64,000 bases of DNA from Dastarcus helophoroides (GCA_028583605.1 CM053329.1:9672001-9736000); one strand, 5' to 3'; shown: positions 32,913 to 43,799, counted from the stretch's first letter. Numbers and translations are program-made. The notes: generated by a model not told the origin, from the letters alone.

Positions 32913-33374
32913 TTGGAAATTCCGATCACAAGCTTGTGGCAGTCTCACTCGCTTTATATACCACCTCCTTCTCAGACACAGCCTCGTAGGGTTTCGCACT
33001 TTTACTCTGCAAGCTGGAAAGAATTAGGATACTTCTTTGCATCTTTCCCATGGCAAGAAGTCTGCTTTAACTCTGACAACCCTTCCTCAGTCGCCAAATC
33101 CATCACTGAAACTATCTTGATTCCCCACTTCCAAAAGAAATCTGCCTCTAGTAAATCTTGGTTCAATAAAAAATGTGTTCGGGCTGTCTCTTGCAAAAAT
33201 GGCGCATATCGTCGTTGGAGAAATGATCCCTCAGTCGAGACTCGGACCACCATTATAAATGCACGAAATTTTTGTAAACAGGTTATTGACGAGGCAAAAA
33301 AAGATTTCGATTGTAAAATACGCCAGAGGGTTATCAACTGTTTGGATGGTTTCAGGTCCTTTTGGGGATTTTAA
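32913..33374 (+). pseudogene. CR1-like ORF2 linker, 153-residue open frame
   Basis: Open frame internal to ORF2. It contains HFYSASWKELGYFFASFPWQ, FQKKSASSKSWFNKKCVRAV, AYRRWRNDPSVETRTTIINA and RNFCKQVIDEAKKDF. The pattern W..L..FF..FPW..VCF, then SSK.WF...C..AV..K..AYRR, is the pre-RT linker of insect CR1-like LINEs. The frame closes shortly before the expected DFW...K box, visible as FRSFWGF. The start Met lies within ORF2. Confidence 0.75.
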
Positions 33375-33479
33375 AATTCAATTGGAAAATCTTCAAATTT
33401 TCCACCTTTACTCGATGATAACAACAATATTGCGACTACTTTCAAGGAATATGCTAACTTGCTAGTCTTAATGTTTGCT

Positions 33480-34362
33480 GAAAATTTCAAACTTGATTTT
33501 TGAAATGCAGAACCTTCTATTGTTAATAAGGTTGGCACCTCTATGCCTAAAGTTGTTTTTAGACAACGCACAGTCAGGAAGATTCTCCTCGAGCTTGATA
33601 CCTCGAGAGCTTCTGGCCTTGATGGTATCATTGCTATTGTTCTTACGAAGTGCGCTTTGGAGTTGACTTCTGTCCTAAAAGAATTGTTCACACTCGTTTA
33701 CAACAAAGGTGTATTCCCTAACATCTGGAATTCTGCTAGGAAGTAGCCTGTCCCCAAAAAGGTAAAAAGGAAACTGGCTAAGGACTATCGCCCTATATAT
33801 TTGTTGCTCGCTCCATCCAAAGTGATGGAAAGGGTTATCAACATCGAGATTCTCAAATATCTAGAGGGGAATAGAATAATCTCAGACAGGCAATACGGTT
33901 TGAGACAAAAATGCCCAACTGGCAATCTACTGGCATATGTTACTCCTATCTGTAACTCAGCTGTGGAAAAATATTGTAAGGCTAGGATTGTGGCATTGGA
34001 TATCTTAAAGGCCTTCGGCAGAGTCTGGCGTTAATCTTTTCTCGCCAAATTAAAATCCTATGATCTTCCTCGTCGACTCTGTCATTTGGTATCCAGTTTT
34101 CTCGTTGACAGATCTCTTCAGATCGTCCTCGATGGCATCTCATCCGAGACATTTGTGATTATTGCAGGGGTACCTCAGGGGTCTCAGGGGTCTGTCCTGT
34201 CTCCTACTCTGTTTCTGGTACACATAAATGATCTCTTAGCTTCAACTTCCAATCCGATATACAGTTACGCATATGACAATAGCCTCGTGTCATACTTTTT
34301 CTCCGACAAACCATTATCCGTCTCAGCTTCAAATCGACTAAGAAAACTATAGAGTAAATATA
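33480..34362 (+). pseudogene. CR1-like reverse transcriptase (broken, YAYD)
   Basis: Frames in order: RKILLELDTSRASGLDGI (33580-33640), VFPNIWNSARK then a TAG at the place of a Lys/Trp codon, KPVPKKVKRKLAKDYRPI-like region, DRQYGLRQKCPTGNLLAYVT, IVALDILKAFGRVW (motif A; the Asp of AFDRVW is Gly), FLVDRSLQIVLDGISS, GVPQGSQGSVLSPTLFLVHI and IYSYAYDNSLVSYF (motif C, first catalytic Asp is Tyr). A stop follows motif A at 34033. The domain would copy element RNA; this one cannot. Confidence 0.8.
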
Positions 34363-34364
34363 AA

Positions 34365-35983
34365 CTAGGGACGACAATAAAGAAACTTTCGTGTTGTTGT
34401 TATTGAAGTAAGAGGGAAGATGTTTATCAACATGAAGTTTGACAGAAAAACATTGTTTTTTCGCAATTTTGTCGTTATCTGCAGCTTTAATGAGTTTAAA
34501 TTTAGTGTTCATTATGCAGCATAGTGATTGGAAGTAGTTCATAGCGTTAATTATTAGTAAAAAAAGTTATTTTTAAAATAATTCGTATACTTCAAAGACA
34601 GGCGTGTTCAAGATCGTTTATTGAGTAGAATACAGGGTCGTATTCACATCGAATTCTTTCTAAAATTATCTATTTTAATTAACCTACTAGTAAAAAAAAT
34701 GATATGGATGGAAAAATGCTATATCTAACCAAAAGAGGGCCATATTAGTCAGTAAGTTTTTTTTATAAAACGAGGTCCAAAATTAACGCATAAATTCATT
34801 ATTTACGTAATTTAAAATTTATGAGCAGGTCTATTTTGAATTCTAAAATGAAACTTTTTGAGGATAATTTTATCCTTTTCTCCTCAACCTCCTTGAAGTG
34901 ACAATTACCCCTTTGAGATTTTTAAATTGAACGAGAGCGTGCTTTGTAGGTCATTTGAAAGGGATTTTAATTATCTATTCAGCAAAGGTTTTTGAATTTT
35001 ATTAATATTCCTTAAGAAAATTAAATTTGACAATTTTAAAATGTGTTTGAAATGTATCTTAATTATGCTCATGTATGAAATATCTGTCAAATCTGGGTGG
35101 TAAAATATCCAACACGAAGGAAGAAGTAAAAAGGATTTTTTTACATATCAGAAAAAAATATATTTTTTTTCTTTACCTGCAATTTATCAGTAAAACGTTA
35201 TGTCACGTTAATTTTTAAATCTTAAATGACGTTTTTTGAAGCATAATTTGATACCGCCTCCTTCAGCCCCCTTGAAGTGACAGCTACCATTTAAAATTTT
35301 TAAATAGAACAAGGACGCTTACTTTAGCTCATCTGAAAGGATTTTCAATTCTTTATCGAGCAATATAAGAATTTTCGAATTTCTGTAATTTTTTTATTGA
35401 AAAATATTAAATTTTTTCTGATATGTATAAAAGAAACTCTCATTTACTTTTTTTTTCTTGTGGGTATTTTGCCACTTAGATATCGAAAAAAAAATTAAAT
35501 AGTTATGATGACACAGAATCAATCAGAAAAGTCACCCAATGCTTCAAAATGTGTTATATAAATCTTTGCCAAGTTGTTAAAAATAATAATTTAGATTTGC
35601 AACGAAAACATCTGATTTATTTAAAAAAGTAATATGCTTAGTATTAGATATTAGTTACATTAGGCAATATCAATTTAGAAATCCTTGAATTATTAGAAGA
35701 TCATTTATAGGATAACTATTAGGACAATAAGTATGGATTCAATTTATCAAAATTAGTTTTGGAAAAATGTTTTATTTTAAGAATATTTCATGATGTTAAG
35801 CAGATGAGTTTTTGCAAAACAAAATATAGACTTAGGACTCATTAACAAAGTTCTGATTGATTTTAATAGGCTAATCTATTGAGCCACTTAGGTACTGTAC
35901 AATGTTTTGTTTGAGAAAGCGTACCCGCACAATATGTTGCCGACAACATCGACTACAGAAAATAGCCTGCGTGTCGTCTCTGG
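34365..35983. mobile_element. 1.6 kb insertion inside the CR1-like LINE
   Basis: Ends CTAGGGACGACA (left) and inverse CCAGAGACGACA (right), 10 of 12 identical. TATAAA lies on both sides (34359-34364; 35985-35990). LINE coding resumes immediately outside, which fixes the borders. No transposase seen. The interior has a pair of direct repeats (CCTTGAAGTGACA at 34891 and 35270). The terminus is hAT-like in look, but the 6-7 bp flanking repeat is shorter than the usual 8 bp. Confidence 0.7.
34760..35490. repeat. Pair of about 379 bp-spaced direct repeats
   Basis: Unit 1 (about 34760-35140) and unit 2 (about 35141-35490) share CCTTGAAGTGACA, ATTTTTAAAT.GAAC, GCTYATYTGAAAGGATTTT, AGCAA and GATATG-type words in order. 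They lie inside the insertion 34365-35983. Confidence 0.65.
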
Positions 35984-35990
35984 TTATAAA

Positions 35991-36760
35991 AACTCTTTGA
36001 AGAAAACAGCAGATACAGATGATTATTCGGGATCTTAAAATCATTTTTCAATGCCTCAAAAGTTCAGGCTGCGATTTTTTCTAAAACAACATCAAGGAAC
36101 AATGCAAAAAAAACATTTTTAGACGGTAAAATCCTCCTGATGAATTTAAACTGTCTATCCTAGGAGTGGATGCAAGCACTAACTTTTCTTGAGACATGTG
36201 CTCGCCATTGCCAAATCCGCCTCTCTGAAGCTATGCTTTCTTTTTAGAGCTAAAAAGAACTTCACATTTTATCAGCTACCCACACTATACAAAGCTGAAG
36301 TCAGGCTAACACTAGAATACTGTTTTCAGTTTTGGAGTTCAGTCCCAAAGCACACTTTGGCTTTTTCGGATTCAATTCCAAGAAGGGCGATTCGCCTAAT
36401 AAAAGAGTTCAACCAATTCTCTAGAAACACTAGAGCACAGGCGAATGGTTGGTGATTTAATTTTTTTCTACAAGAATTTTTATGGAAGATGCTCACAGAA
36501 ACTAATAGGACTGATCTTCTTAAGGGCAAGATTTTTAAGGCATACAGGATAGTCGGAGACAGCCAATTCCTCTGCGGTCCACCTTGACACAGTGAGGACT
36601 TCTGTCTACAAAGAGTCTTTTTTTCATAGAACTTTGAAAATATGGAACTCGTTACCGAAAGAAATTTTGCCCAAAAATTACAGTCTATCCTTGTTTAAGA
36701 AGGCGGTTCATAGCCATCTTTTCTTGTTTCCGCATTTTTTCCCGGTGCTTTAAATGCATA
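35991..36760 (+). pseudogene. CR1-like ORF2 C-terminal part (resumed after insertion)
   Basis: Contains FFNASKVQAAIFSKTTSRNN (near 36030-36090; usual FNASKTQ), then frame 36189-36455 with IAKSASLKLCFLFRAKKNFT, LPTLYKAEVRLTLEYCFQFW, DSIPRRAIRLIKE, and last FFHRTLKIWNSLPKEILPKN (36620-36680). This is the thumb and C-terminal domain of the same LINE as 33480-34362. It breaks by frameshift several times and ends with a stop near 36755. Confidence 0.75.
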
Positions 36761-36799
36761 ATAGGGTTATCCTTTGCGAGTGGATTGAACATAAAAAAA

Positions 36800-37330
36800 A
36801 ATACAGGCCTTTTTCGTATAATTACCAATTTAAATTATTTGAAATATTTATTTTTTTTTCGAATTTTGGACTACTAAAAATTTTCATTTTAAAAAACATT
36901 GTTTATTTAACTTTTTTCTGAAAAATTCCCACTTTAAAGGTGAAACTATTTATTTTCCGGCCAAAATTTTTAAATTTATAATATTAACATTTTATAGAAA
37001 TGTCCATTTTTATTTTTAAAAATGTTTACCTTAACTTTTTAATTTTAAACCCGAAATATCGAAAATATTGAAAAACTGAAAATTTGTATATTTTCTAGAA
37101 ATGTTGACTTTTTTCGAAATTTTATGACTTTTTTCTTTAAATTTGAACCTATAATTTCTACCTTTACATTTTTGCTAAAATGTTGACTTTATATTCGAGA
37201 AATTTTCATTTTTGTTTCAAAAATACTTTAATCTCGAACATTTCGCAATCCTCTTTTTCAGAAATTAATAAAAAGTGAAAATTTCATCCTTACATTTATA
37301 ACAAATTTATTCTAGGCGCTATGAAAATAA
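36800..37330. repeat. T-rich word-like low-complexity tract
   Basis: TTTCGAATTTTGGA, TGACTTTTTTCG and AAATTTTCATTTT words immediately downstream of the LINE 3' end. No gene. Confidence 0.5.
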
Positions 37331-38100
37331 AAAAAATACCACCTTAAAATATTCAGTGCTGTTATCCTTTGAGATTGATAATTTTCTTAGTCGATTTATT
37401 ACTTGCAAAGTTATCCCAAGTTAAGCGAATATCTCCTTTTCAATCAACTTTCCCGTAGTAAAATAATTTTTTTTGCGCAAAAACGAATACCTATTACACA
37501 ACCAGAACTTGTAGAAAAAGCTTTACAATTTTTAGAACCTTACTCCAAATTTTTCTACTATAATTATTTTTCTGAATTATTGATTACTAGAGATGGGATT
37601 TTAGGCACAATCAAATAGAGGTAAAAAGAAAAGCAAAATGTTAAATTAAACACAAACGAACAGTTTAAAAAGGCATTAAGTAGGCAAAATACCCTATAAA
37701 AGGCATAAAAAGTCGAAACCATAATTAACAAGAAAAACATTTATTGACCTTTTTGAACATTACTTTTTTTCTAAATATCTTTCAATATTTTCCATTGTAA
37801 AATTTGTGCGTCTTCACGGCAATAAGTACTTGTAATTTACAAAGTTTTTCTCTTTATAAACAGACAATATCCAAAATAAATCATTCGGCAACGAGTTATT
37901 GCTTTCGCCATTAGTATGAATCTAGCTAAAATTTTAATTTTTCAAAAGATGGATATTTTAAAACAACGTACGATTTTTTAATATTATTTATTTTTGAGAG
38001 AAAAAAGTATAAAAACAAATTATTCTTAAAAAACAACAAAAACATCATATTGTCTGTAACAAAATTTAATAAAAAAGTTTAATAGGGAATTTTCTGGAAA
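37330..38100. other. Non-coding stretch, nothing recognised
   Basis: A 71-codon frame (37403-37618) has no recognisable motif and no repeat partner in the window. Probably chance. Confidence 0.35.
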
Positions 38101-38103
38101 TTT

Positions 38104-38390
38104 TGCTAAGGGAAAGCGGCCGCGATAATAAATCAAACGGCAGATAAGCGCTTTAGAAATTTCGGCAAAGGATAAGCCTTATCTGCTGGATTCTTCTAGA
38201 ACTCGAGGCGGGACTTGTATAAGGCGGTCGACTTTCTCTTAGAGTTAGTTAGTCAAGTTAGCTTGAAGTCAATAAACAAGTTAGTTAAACAGTGCCAGTG
38301 TATTACGATTGCAGTCATCCGAGTTGAGTTTCTAAGTAAAGTGGTTACAATTTACGGCGTATTAATCATTCGAACCAATAATGCGCAACA
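38104..38390 (+). repeat. LTR-like repeat (possible solo LTR)
   Basis: Starts TGCTAAGGGAAAGCGGCCGC and ends TGCGCAACA, so TG..CA like an LTR. It contains TATAAGG (38218-38224) followed by the repeated TTAGTTAG words, which could be promoter and start region. The first two thirds recur, diverged, at 8975-9163. It is GC-richer than the flanks. No matching 4-6 bp target duplication was found and no LTR-element coding DNA lies nearby. A non-LTR repeat is the alternative. Confidence 0.45.
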
Positions 38391-38399
38391 ATATTTTAA

Positions 38400-40740
38400 A
38401 TAGTTTTTCGTTCTTCATGAGGAATTTTCTCTTTATATTTTTGCAACAAAAGGATTACAAAAATTGGGACCTCTTCATTTATCTAGTAAATTATTTATAT
38501 TAGATAATTTAGGTAATTTAGTTATTTTACCCGAACCCCTGTTTAAAAATTAGTAAAAATAAAAAACGCTTAGATCACTTGTCCTGCGTCACCATAGCAT
38601 GCAAAACTTAAAAGGGTCCGGGTGGGTTATGAGAGTAATTGTTATGGAATTATGTTTCTTGGGAATTTATGCTTGAAGCCTCTTCTTATTATGATAATGA
38701 AGCTTTTTAAAAATAGGTCCAAATCATGTATAAAATGGCAAAAAACAAGAAATACTTAAATTTTAGCAATAACTCATAAAAAAAGGCGAAAAAGGCGAAA
38801 AAGGTGAAAAGGTAGGATCATAGGACCTAAAATCCGTCCTCTATAGATTGCCAAAGTCGAAATCAACTAAATATCATCCCACAAGATTTGAAGACCAGTA
38901 AAATTAAAGATGATTTAATTATCTAGAATAGTTTTTAATGGAATCACTAAAAATAAAATATTGAAGCTCCCGGATAAAGATAAACAAAAGTTTAAAAGAA
39001 GTAAGTTAAAAAACTGCTAAGGTTAACAATTTTTGAGCTGAAGATTTGAAAACTATAAGGATGGAGCTTTAATTTATTTGTTTTTATTTTTCCCTATGAT
39101 CATTTTTTTTGAGCTTTTTACCTAAAAATTTGGAATTTTTTATATGCCTTAATTTCTGTGACTAGCATATTTGTGTACATATGTATAATATATTAAACTT
39201 TCAAATTATTGTAATGTCAAAAACTACTGACCAATTAATCAAAACCATAACTTTTATAGATTTAGGTTTCAGGTATCGAATAATAACAAACTGTTTCAGG
39301 TATCTCATTACCCGCTTCGCTTTTTGTATCACTGCAATTAATACTAATGAATTATTATGCTATATTGGATTCCGATCAGATAACAAAGAATATGAATATT
39401 TATTATATTTAATCAAAGATACAGTTGAAGAACAAAGGCGGTGGGCAAGCAAACAGATTTAGATCTCCAACTACCGCCGGCTCCAGTATTTTAATTGGAA
39501 AGCTTCTGTTCGGATAATTATTAGAGAAGCCTTAATGAGATAAAATTCGATTTTTCGACGTAAGAGCGTTGATTATTAGTTTTGTTGTCTCAATCTTAAT
39601 CTAGATTGTTATATGAACTGTAGGCAGCGGACTCATTTTCGATAATCAAAAGGCTCTTGACTGGAGCAGCCTAGCTGTTAGTAAAAAAAGTATGGTAATT
39701 GATGATAAAACAAAGTTTTTTATTCCATTTTCTTGGATTTTTTATAGATGATGGTAGATAACTTAGGGAATTCTAGCTCAAAAGACATCTTTCGGATGGC
39801 GCATGATCTAGAATTTCCATAGCTTTTTGTTATTTATACGAATATTAGAGGCAAGAGATGTCAATGTTTTGTAAGTACAACGAAAATTAAAGAGATTTTT
39901 TTCAGTGAAAATGTATATTTTGTCATAGCGTATTCATGTCATACTTACTTTTCTATATCTCATCCTAAAATTAATTACATAATCAGTGAGACATTTCGCA
40001 TAACATACTAGTTAACATATTGTAAATTAAAATTAAAACTTTTTTTTTTGTTTTGAAACTTATTACGTTTTCCAGAAAAAGTTAAATTTGCATGGAGAAA
40101 CATGTAATGGAAATCGTAATTTGGTTTGTTCTTATTTCGGATTTTTACAAAAGCTCTTTTAGTACTTACATGCACAGTGAAATTCAAAACTAAACGAAAA
40201 AAATACAATACTAAACGTTTCATTCGGGCCTTGTTTTTAAGGAGATAAAGCTAACAATGATCTAGTTTTTTTTACTACATTGTTAACCATTAATCAGTTG
40301 AAATTCATGGAGTATGTTCAATCCTTCGTGATTTCCTTCAGCTTCATTTGCACTCAATTTATACAAATGTCTTATGGATATTATCCCACGGTTACTTTAT
40401 GGGCCACATTTTTAAAGTAACAGGTTCAATTGGTTAACGTCAAATTATTGGTCATTAGTACGTTTTAACTAACGACGTAATTACGGTTGGAACAGTTTAA
40501 AGAACAATAAATTTCTAAACAAAGGCAAATAAATTAGTGCTGGCTGTGTGGATAGTTTTGACCTACCGGAACAGTTAAATTTATTTTTACTACCTTTTAA
40601 TTTTAGGGGTACTAATTTGTCTACAATTTTAGGTTGGATACGAGGATGATCATGATCATTCACTTTGCGTAATAATTCATAATTTATTTAATTATGAAAC
40701 CATATCTGAACAAAAGAACTATTGACTATTAAATATTATA
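38400..40740. other. Non-coding stretch, nothing recognised
   Basis: AT-rich DNA. The 93-codon frame at 39181-39462 and the shorter minus frame 40008-40223 show no family motif. A GAAAAAGGCGAAAAAGG short run lies near 38780-38810. Confidence 0.35.
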
Positions 40741-40754
40741 AAGTCAAAATAAAA

Positions 40755-40860
40755 GGTTGAAATACAAATCTTGTCCCCTGAAACCAAGAAAGTATAAAAA
40801 ACACAACAAAGGTTACTCTAACGCGTTTCGATAGGCAAGCTATCATCTTCAGAGAGATAC
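40755..40860 (-). repeat. Family A repeat, right arm and centre (inverted copy)
   Basis: On the minus strand: hammerhead-like centre, CAACCTTTGTTGTG-type spacer, then TTTCTTGGTTTCAGGGGACA and AGATTTGTATTTCAA. The left arm is missing and is replaced by a (CT)n run. It faces the copy at 42012-42235 in inverted orientation across a 1.1 kb body. Confidence 0.75.
40816..40856 (-). ncRNA. Hammerhead-ribozyme-like motif, family A (best core)
   Basis: Minus strand: CTCT (40856-40853), CTGAAGA (40852-40846), T, stem II GATAGC/CTATC, GAAA (40829-40826), C-G-C-G-T making palindromic ACGCGT as stem III, T40820 at the cleavage position, AGAG (40819-40816) pairing with CTCT. The whole core is present. The extra U after CUGANGA is shared by all family A copies. 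Confidence 0.6.
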
Positions 40861-40942
40861 TCTCTCTCCGAAGATGATTAAGAGAGATACTTTCTCTCTC
40901 TCTCTCTCTCTTTCTTTCTCTCTCTCCCTCTCTCTCTCTCCC

Positions 40943-40973
<31 letters not shown>
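40861..40973. repeat. (CT)n microsatellite
   Basis: Nearly pure CT from about 40889 to 40973 with a few TTT and CCC interruptions. It yields an artificial Arg-Glu frame on the minus strand. Confidence 0.9.
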
Positions 40974-42011
40974 CCCGTTGCACTAAGACAAGCTACTGAT
41001 TTAAATTTATTCCACATAAAAGAGATATACGGCGTAAAATAATTACTGAAAACATATTTACTTAACTTATGTGTTGCAGCCATCTCATCTGGGATGTTTA
41101 TGGGGAGTTATTAAGAGATAAGAGATCCACTCGATTCGTAGAGCATGATCTTCATTTAATCAATTAAATATTTTTTATTCAATTAGCCTTGATTTACATT
41201 TCCAAGATTTAGCTTCTCGTGTTCATTTCACACCCCAGAAAGAACTGATAGTCTTAATGAGTCAAAACAAAGGCATTAAACGATGTGATAATAAAACATA
41301 AAAACGGATGCAGACTTTTGTAATAGTTTACTATTAAAAAATTTTGACAATTTTACAACTCTAAGAGAGTCAAAAATACGTATAGATAAACTGAAATTCA
41401 TATGGCTGAGACATGTATAAAAAATAGACACAGGATAATTGGCAAAAATGACTGTGATATAAGGTTAAGAAGAAAAGAGGGGAAGCTCGAGGAAGAAGTA
41501 TTTGAAAGGAATAGATGTGTAAGAATGAGAGGAAGGAGAGTAATGGCAGTAAATAAAAGACAATTTACAGTTGATTTACTACAGTGACTTTATATTTTTT
41601 ATTGTTTTTATTTTGGAAATTGTATAAGCGGAGAAAGACATCTAATTATCTCTGTATTAATTCGATTAGGGAAGAAACCTTTTTTGGCTTTTCAAATACA
41701 GTACAAAGAGAGATCTATTCAGCCTCTTATGAAAAACAAACTGTTACTTTCTACTAGAAAAGACAACTTTGTAGGTTTTTCCGTTAAAAAAGACAAAGAA
41801 ACATGTATTTTTCCTCCTATTAAAAAAAGACTCCAACAGTCGATTAGGCGAGAAACCTTTCTGAGTGAAATACGAGTCAATAAAAATAGACTTCAATATC
41901 CGATTAAACAATAAACAATTTTAAATGCCAAGTAGACAAAGCTATTTGGCTTCATGTCAAAAAACTAATCTTCTATAAGCAAGTAACGTTTTTCAGATAC
42001 ATAGGTAAATA
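40974..42011 (+). repeat. 1 kb dispersed repeat, copy 1
   Basis: Very similar (over 90% by eye) to 50566-51590 from CCCGTTGCACTAAGAC to CAGATAYATAGGTAAAT. Includes a GAGACATGTAT..AATAGACAC stretch that weakly recalls the ...WLRHVY end of a LINE ORF, and the GATTAGGCGAGAAACC module tract (41640-41912). No intact gene. Copy 1 is followed by a family A element at the same site as copy 2. Confidence 0.85.
41640..41912 (+). repeat. GATTAGGCGAGAAACC module tract, copy 1
   Basis: Degenerate tandem of about 85-95 bp modules: ..GACTCCAACAGTCGATTAGG, CGAGAAACCTTTC.., ..TTTTTCCGTTAAAAAAGAC, AAAGAAACATGTATTTTTCC... Further copies at 51240-51500, 52440-52553, 60755-60890 (minus) and 62625-63060. Confidence 0.7.
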
Positions 42012-42235
42012 TTTTTTTTTGTGGAACGGATGGTCCTTGGTTATCTTGGAAAATTGAAAAACAAGTCTTGTCCTTCGAAACCAAGAAAAATTATCTCTTT
42101 GAAGATGATAGCTTAGCTATCGAAACGCGTTAGAGCAACCTTTGTTTTGTTTTTTTAATATTTCTTGGTTTCAGGGGACAATATTTGTATTTCAATTTTT
42201 GACGATAACCAAGGACCGTCTCACCAAAAAAAATA
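42012..42235 (+). repeat. Family A palindromic repeat (full length)
   Basis: Left arm GTGGAACGGATGGTCC, CTTGGTTATCTTGG, CTTGTCCTTCGAAACCAAG; centre with hammerhead-like motif 42095-42135 (TTGAAGA instead of CTGAAGA, so C3 is lost); right arm TTTCTTGGTTTCAGGGGACA, TTTTTGACGATAACCAAGG, GTCTCACC. No right-hand target duplication is visible. Confidence 0.8.
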
Positions 42236-42281
42236 AAAGGTGTTTTAGCAAATTTGAGTTTAGTGATTTGAATCCAGGACT

Positions 42282-42283
<2 letters not shown>

Positions 42284-42316
<33 letters not shown>

Positions 42317-42335
42317 CTCTTTTTCTTTCTCTTTC
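42284..42335. repeat. (CT)n microsatellite
   Basis: About 24 CT units with a CGCTCTCTTTTTC interruption, 50 bp downstream of the family A copy. Confidence 0.9.
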
Positions 42336-42751
42336 GCGGTGGTGCCCATCGTTTCAAAGAATTTTTTAAATAGAAGAATACCTTATTGACCATGTTCACC
42401 ATACAAGAGGAAGAGCAGACACTCTTCTGACAAAACAGTGAAAAAAAAAGGAAAAATCAAGATAGAAAAGTATAGTTTCTTCGTATGTCAACCATAACAG
42501 AAAGCAAACATGTGGAAGAATAACAAAGCAGCAAGATGTAAGAGCATGGTATCTGATATGTCAGTCGTGCCAGATATTAGATTTAGGGTAAATTTCTTCG
42601 TATGATTTCCTATTCAGACTTTTTGTCAAACCTCAGTCTCATTGAACGAGGTGTTTTTGGTCACTTCTTCGGTCAGTCATACCAGAGATGAAACCTTTCT
42701 GACTTTGCCTCGAATTTTGGTTGATGTAGTGTTTCTTGTCATCGCTGTTCT

Positions 42752-43039
42752 TTATTTTCTTTGCCCGAGTTTTTTCTTGCATTTTTTCTGACGTTTTCGT
42801 TGCTCTTCCTGTTGTCTTAGTTCTGCTTCTAGCTTCTTGATGCCTCTGTTGTGCTTTTTGTTGTCTTCGATCTTATCCTTGCTTTTTTCCCTGACAGTTT
42901 TGTTGAGCTTGTTCTTCGTCCTTTTTTCCGCCAGTGCTAGTATTTTTGAAGTTGTTATTTTGGCCATTTTTAGTACTGTTTCTCTAAAACGTGGTAGGAT
43001 TTTATGACCTTGCCTTAATAAACTCCATAAGTCTGTCAA
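42752..43039 (-). CDS. Lysine-rich unrecognised frame
   Basis: 95 codons: MTDLWSLLRQGHKILPRFRE, then a Lys/Glu/Arg-rich stretch (NKTVREKSKDKIEDNKKHNR, EAELRQQEEQRKRQKKCKKK) that would form a charged coiled coil. The composition differs from the word-like tracts, and the DNA from 42400 to 43040 is somewhat more GC-rich than the flanks. Similar basic tails occur at the ends of some transposases, but no catalytic motif was found up- or downstream. It may be a decayed mobile-element gene or chance. Confidence 0.25.
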   Translation of the reverse strand: MTDLWSLLRQGHKILPRFRETVLKMAKITTSKILALAEKRTKNKLNKTVREKSKDKIEDNKKHNRGIKKLEAELRQQEEQRKRQKKCKKKLGQRK

Positions 43040-43289
43040 AGTCTGTAGTAAAGTCCAATGTATTTATCACCAAAGATTCATGAAGAAAATATTCTGACAT
43101 TTTCCACAAAATTAATTTCGCTTCTAACCATAATTGTTACTCGTTAAAGGTTGGGTAAATCATTAATTATTGTGAGTTTTAGCCGGTTTTATTTAAATTT
43201 AAAACTTTAAAGGAATAATAGGGGTATCCTTTGCGTATGGATTAAACCTTAAAAAGAAACCCAGAAAAGTTATTTGTATAAGGCAGGGT

Positions 43290-43480
43290 TTCCCAATCTT
43301 TTTATTCTTCTTCTTTATGTGCCATGTCCTCATCAAACATTGGCTATCATATTGGCCATTATGACTTTGTTGACAGCATTTAAAGCCAGGATGTTCTTCT
43401 GCAATCAGGTCTTCCTCTGCCCTCTATTTTACCTTGCATAATTAAGTGAAGAGTATTGTAGTGCGCACCTTTTTCTGCTA
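43290..43480 (-). pseudogene. LINE 3' end remnant
   Basis: The minus strand reads LIMQGKIEGRGRPDCRRTSWL (43460-43400), then after a deletion NAVNKVIMANMIANV-stop and an AAGAAGAAGAATAAAAAG tail. The pattern (I.GK.EG.RG.GR...SWL.NLR..., then ..VIANMIAN) is the C-terminal end of endonuclease-RT LINEs common in insects. The upstream part is gone. CAGGGTTTCCCAATC at 43284 resembles a hAT end and may mark a neighbouring insertion. Confidence 0.55.
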
Positions 43481-43799
43481 GTAACATACATTAGCACTGA
43501 TTAAAACTTCGCAACACACGCAGTCTAATAAATTTTACTACGACAATAAAAAGTTTCACAATAGATAGTTCTCTCCATTACTACTTCCTAGTTATATCTG
43601 ACATCCAAAAAAAAAGCTACACCTACAATACATTCTCCATTATTTCCGCGACACAACAGATTTTAATAGTTAAAAAAAGCCTGTTTCACTTGTTTTTAAA
43701 ACAAACGAGTCAGTATTGTCAAAATTACAAAGTTTTATATTTTGCATGGTCTTAATTATGTGGGGGCTTAGGAAGTAAGCCGCTTTAAGAAAAATATTT

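Larger units (their letters stand above)
32760..36760 (+). mobile_element. CR1-like LINE split by a 1.6 kb insertion
   Basis: Plus-strand remnant from the endonuclease C-terminal part (LGNSDHKLVAV near 32918) through linker, RT and C-terminal domain, ending FFHRTLKIWNSLPKE.LPKNYSLSLFKKAV..HLF near 36620-36740. The terminal LKIWNSLP motif is typical of CR1/Jockey-superfamily ORF2. The coding block is cut at 34364 and resumes at 35991. The 5' end is truncated inside the endonuclease. A 9-base duplication makes GVPQGS-QGS-VLSP in the RT. Confidence 0.8.

Noticed and set aside
33002..33691. Minus-strand frames of 111 and 106 codons
   Set aside because: Antisense shadows of the CR1-like LINE coding region on plus.
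37403..37618. 71-codon plus frame
   Set aside because: No motif and no supporting context.
39181..39462. 93-codon plus frame
   Set aside because: No recognisable motif, AT-rich codons, no conserved context; chance frame is the simplest explanation.
40736..41083. 115-codon minus frame with long Arg-Glu repeats
   Set aside because: It is a translation of the (CT)n microsatellite joined to a family A arm; no protein family has this structure.
42142..42369. 75-codon plus frame with Ser-Leu repeats
   Set aside because: Runs from a family A arm into a (CT)n microsatellite; composition artefact.
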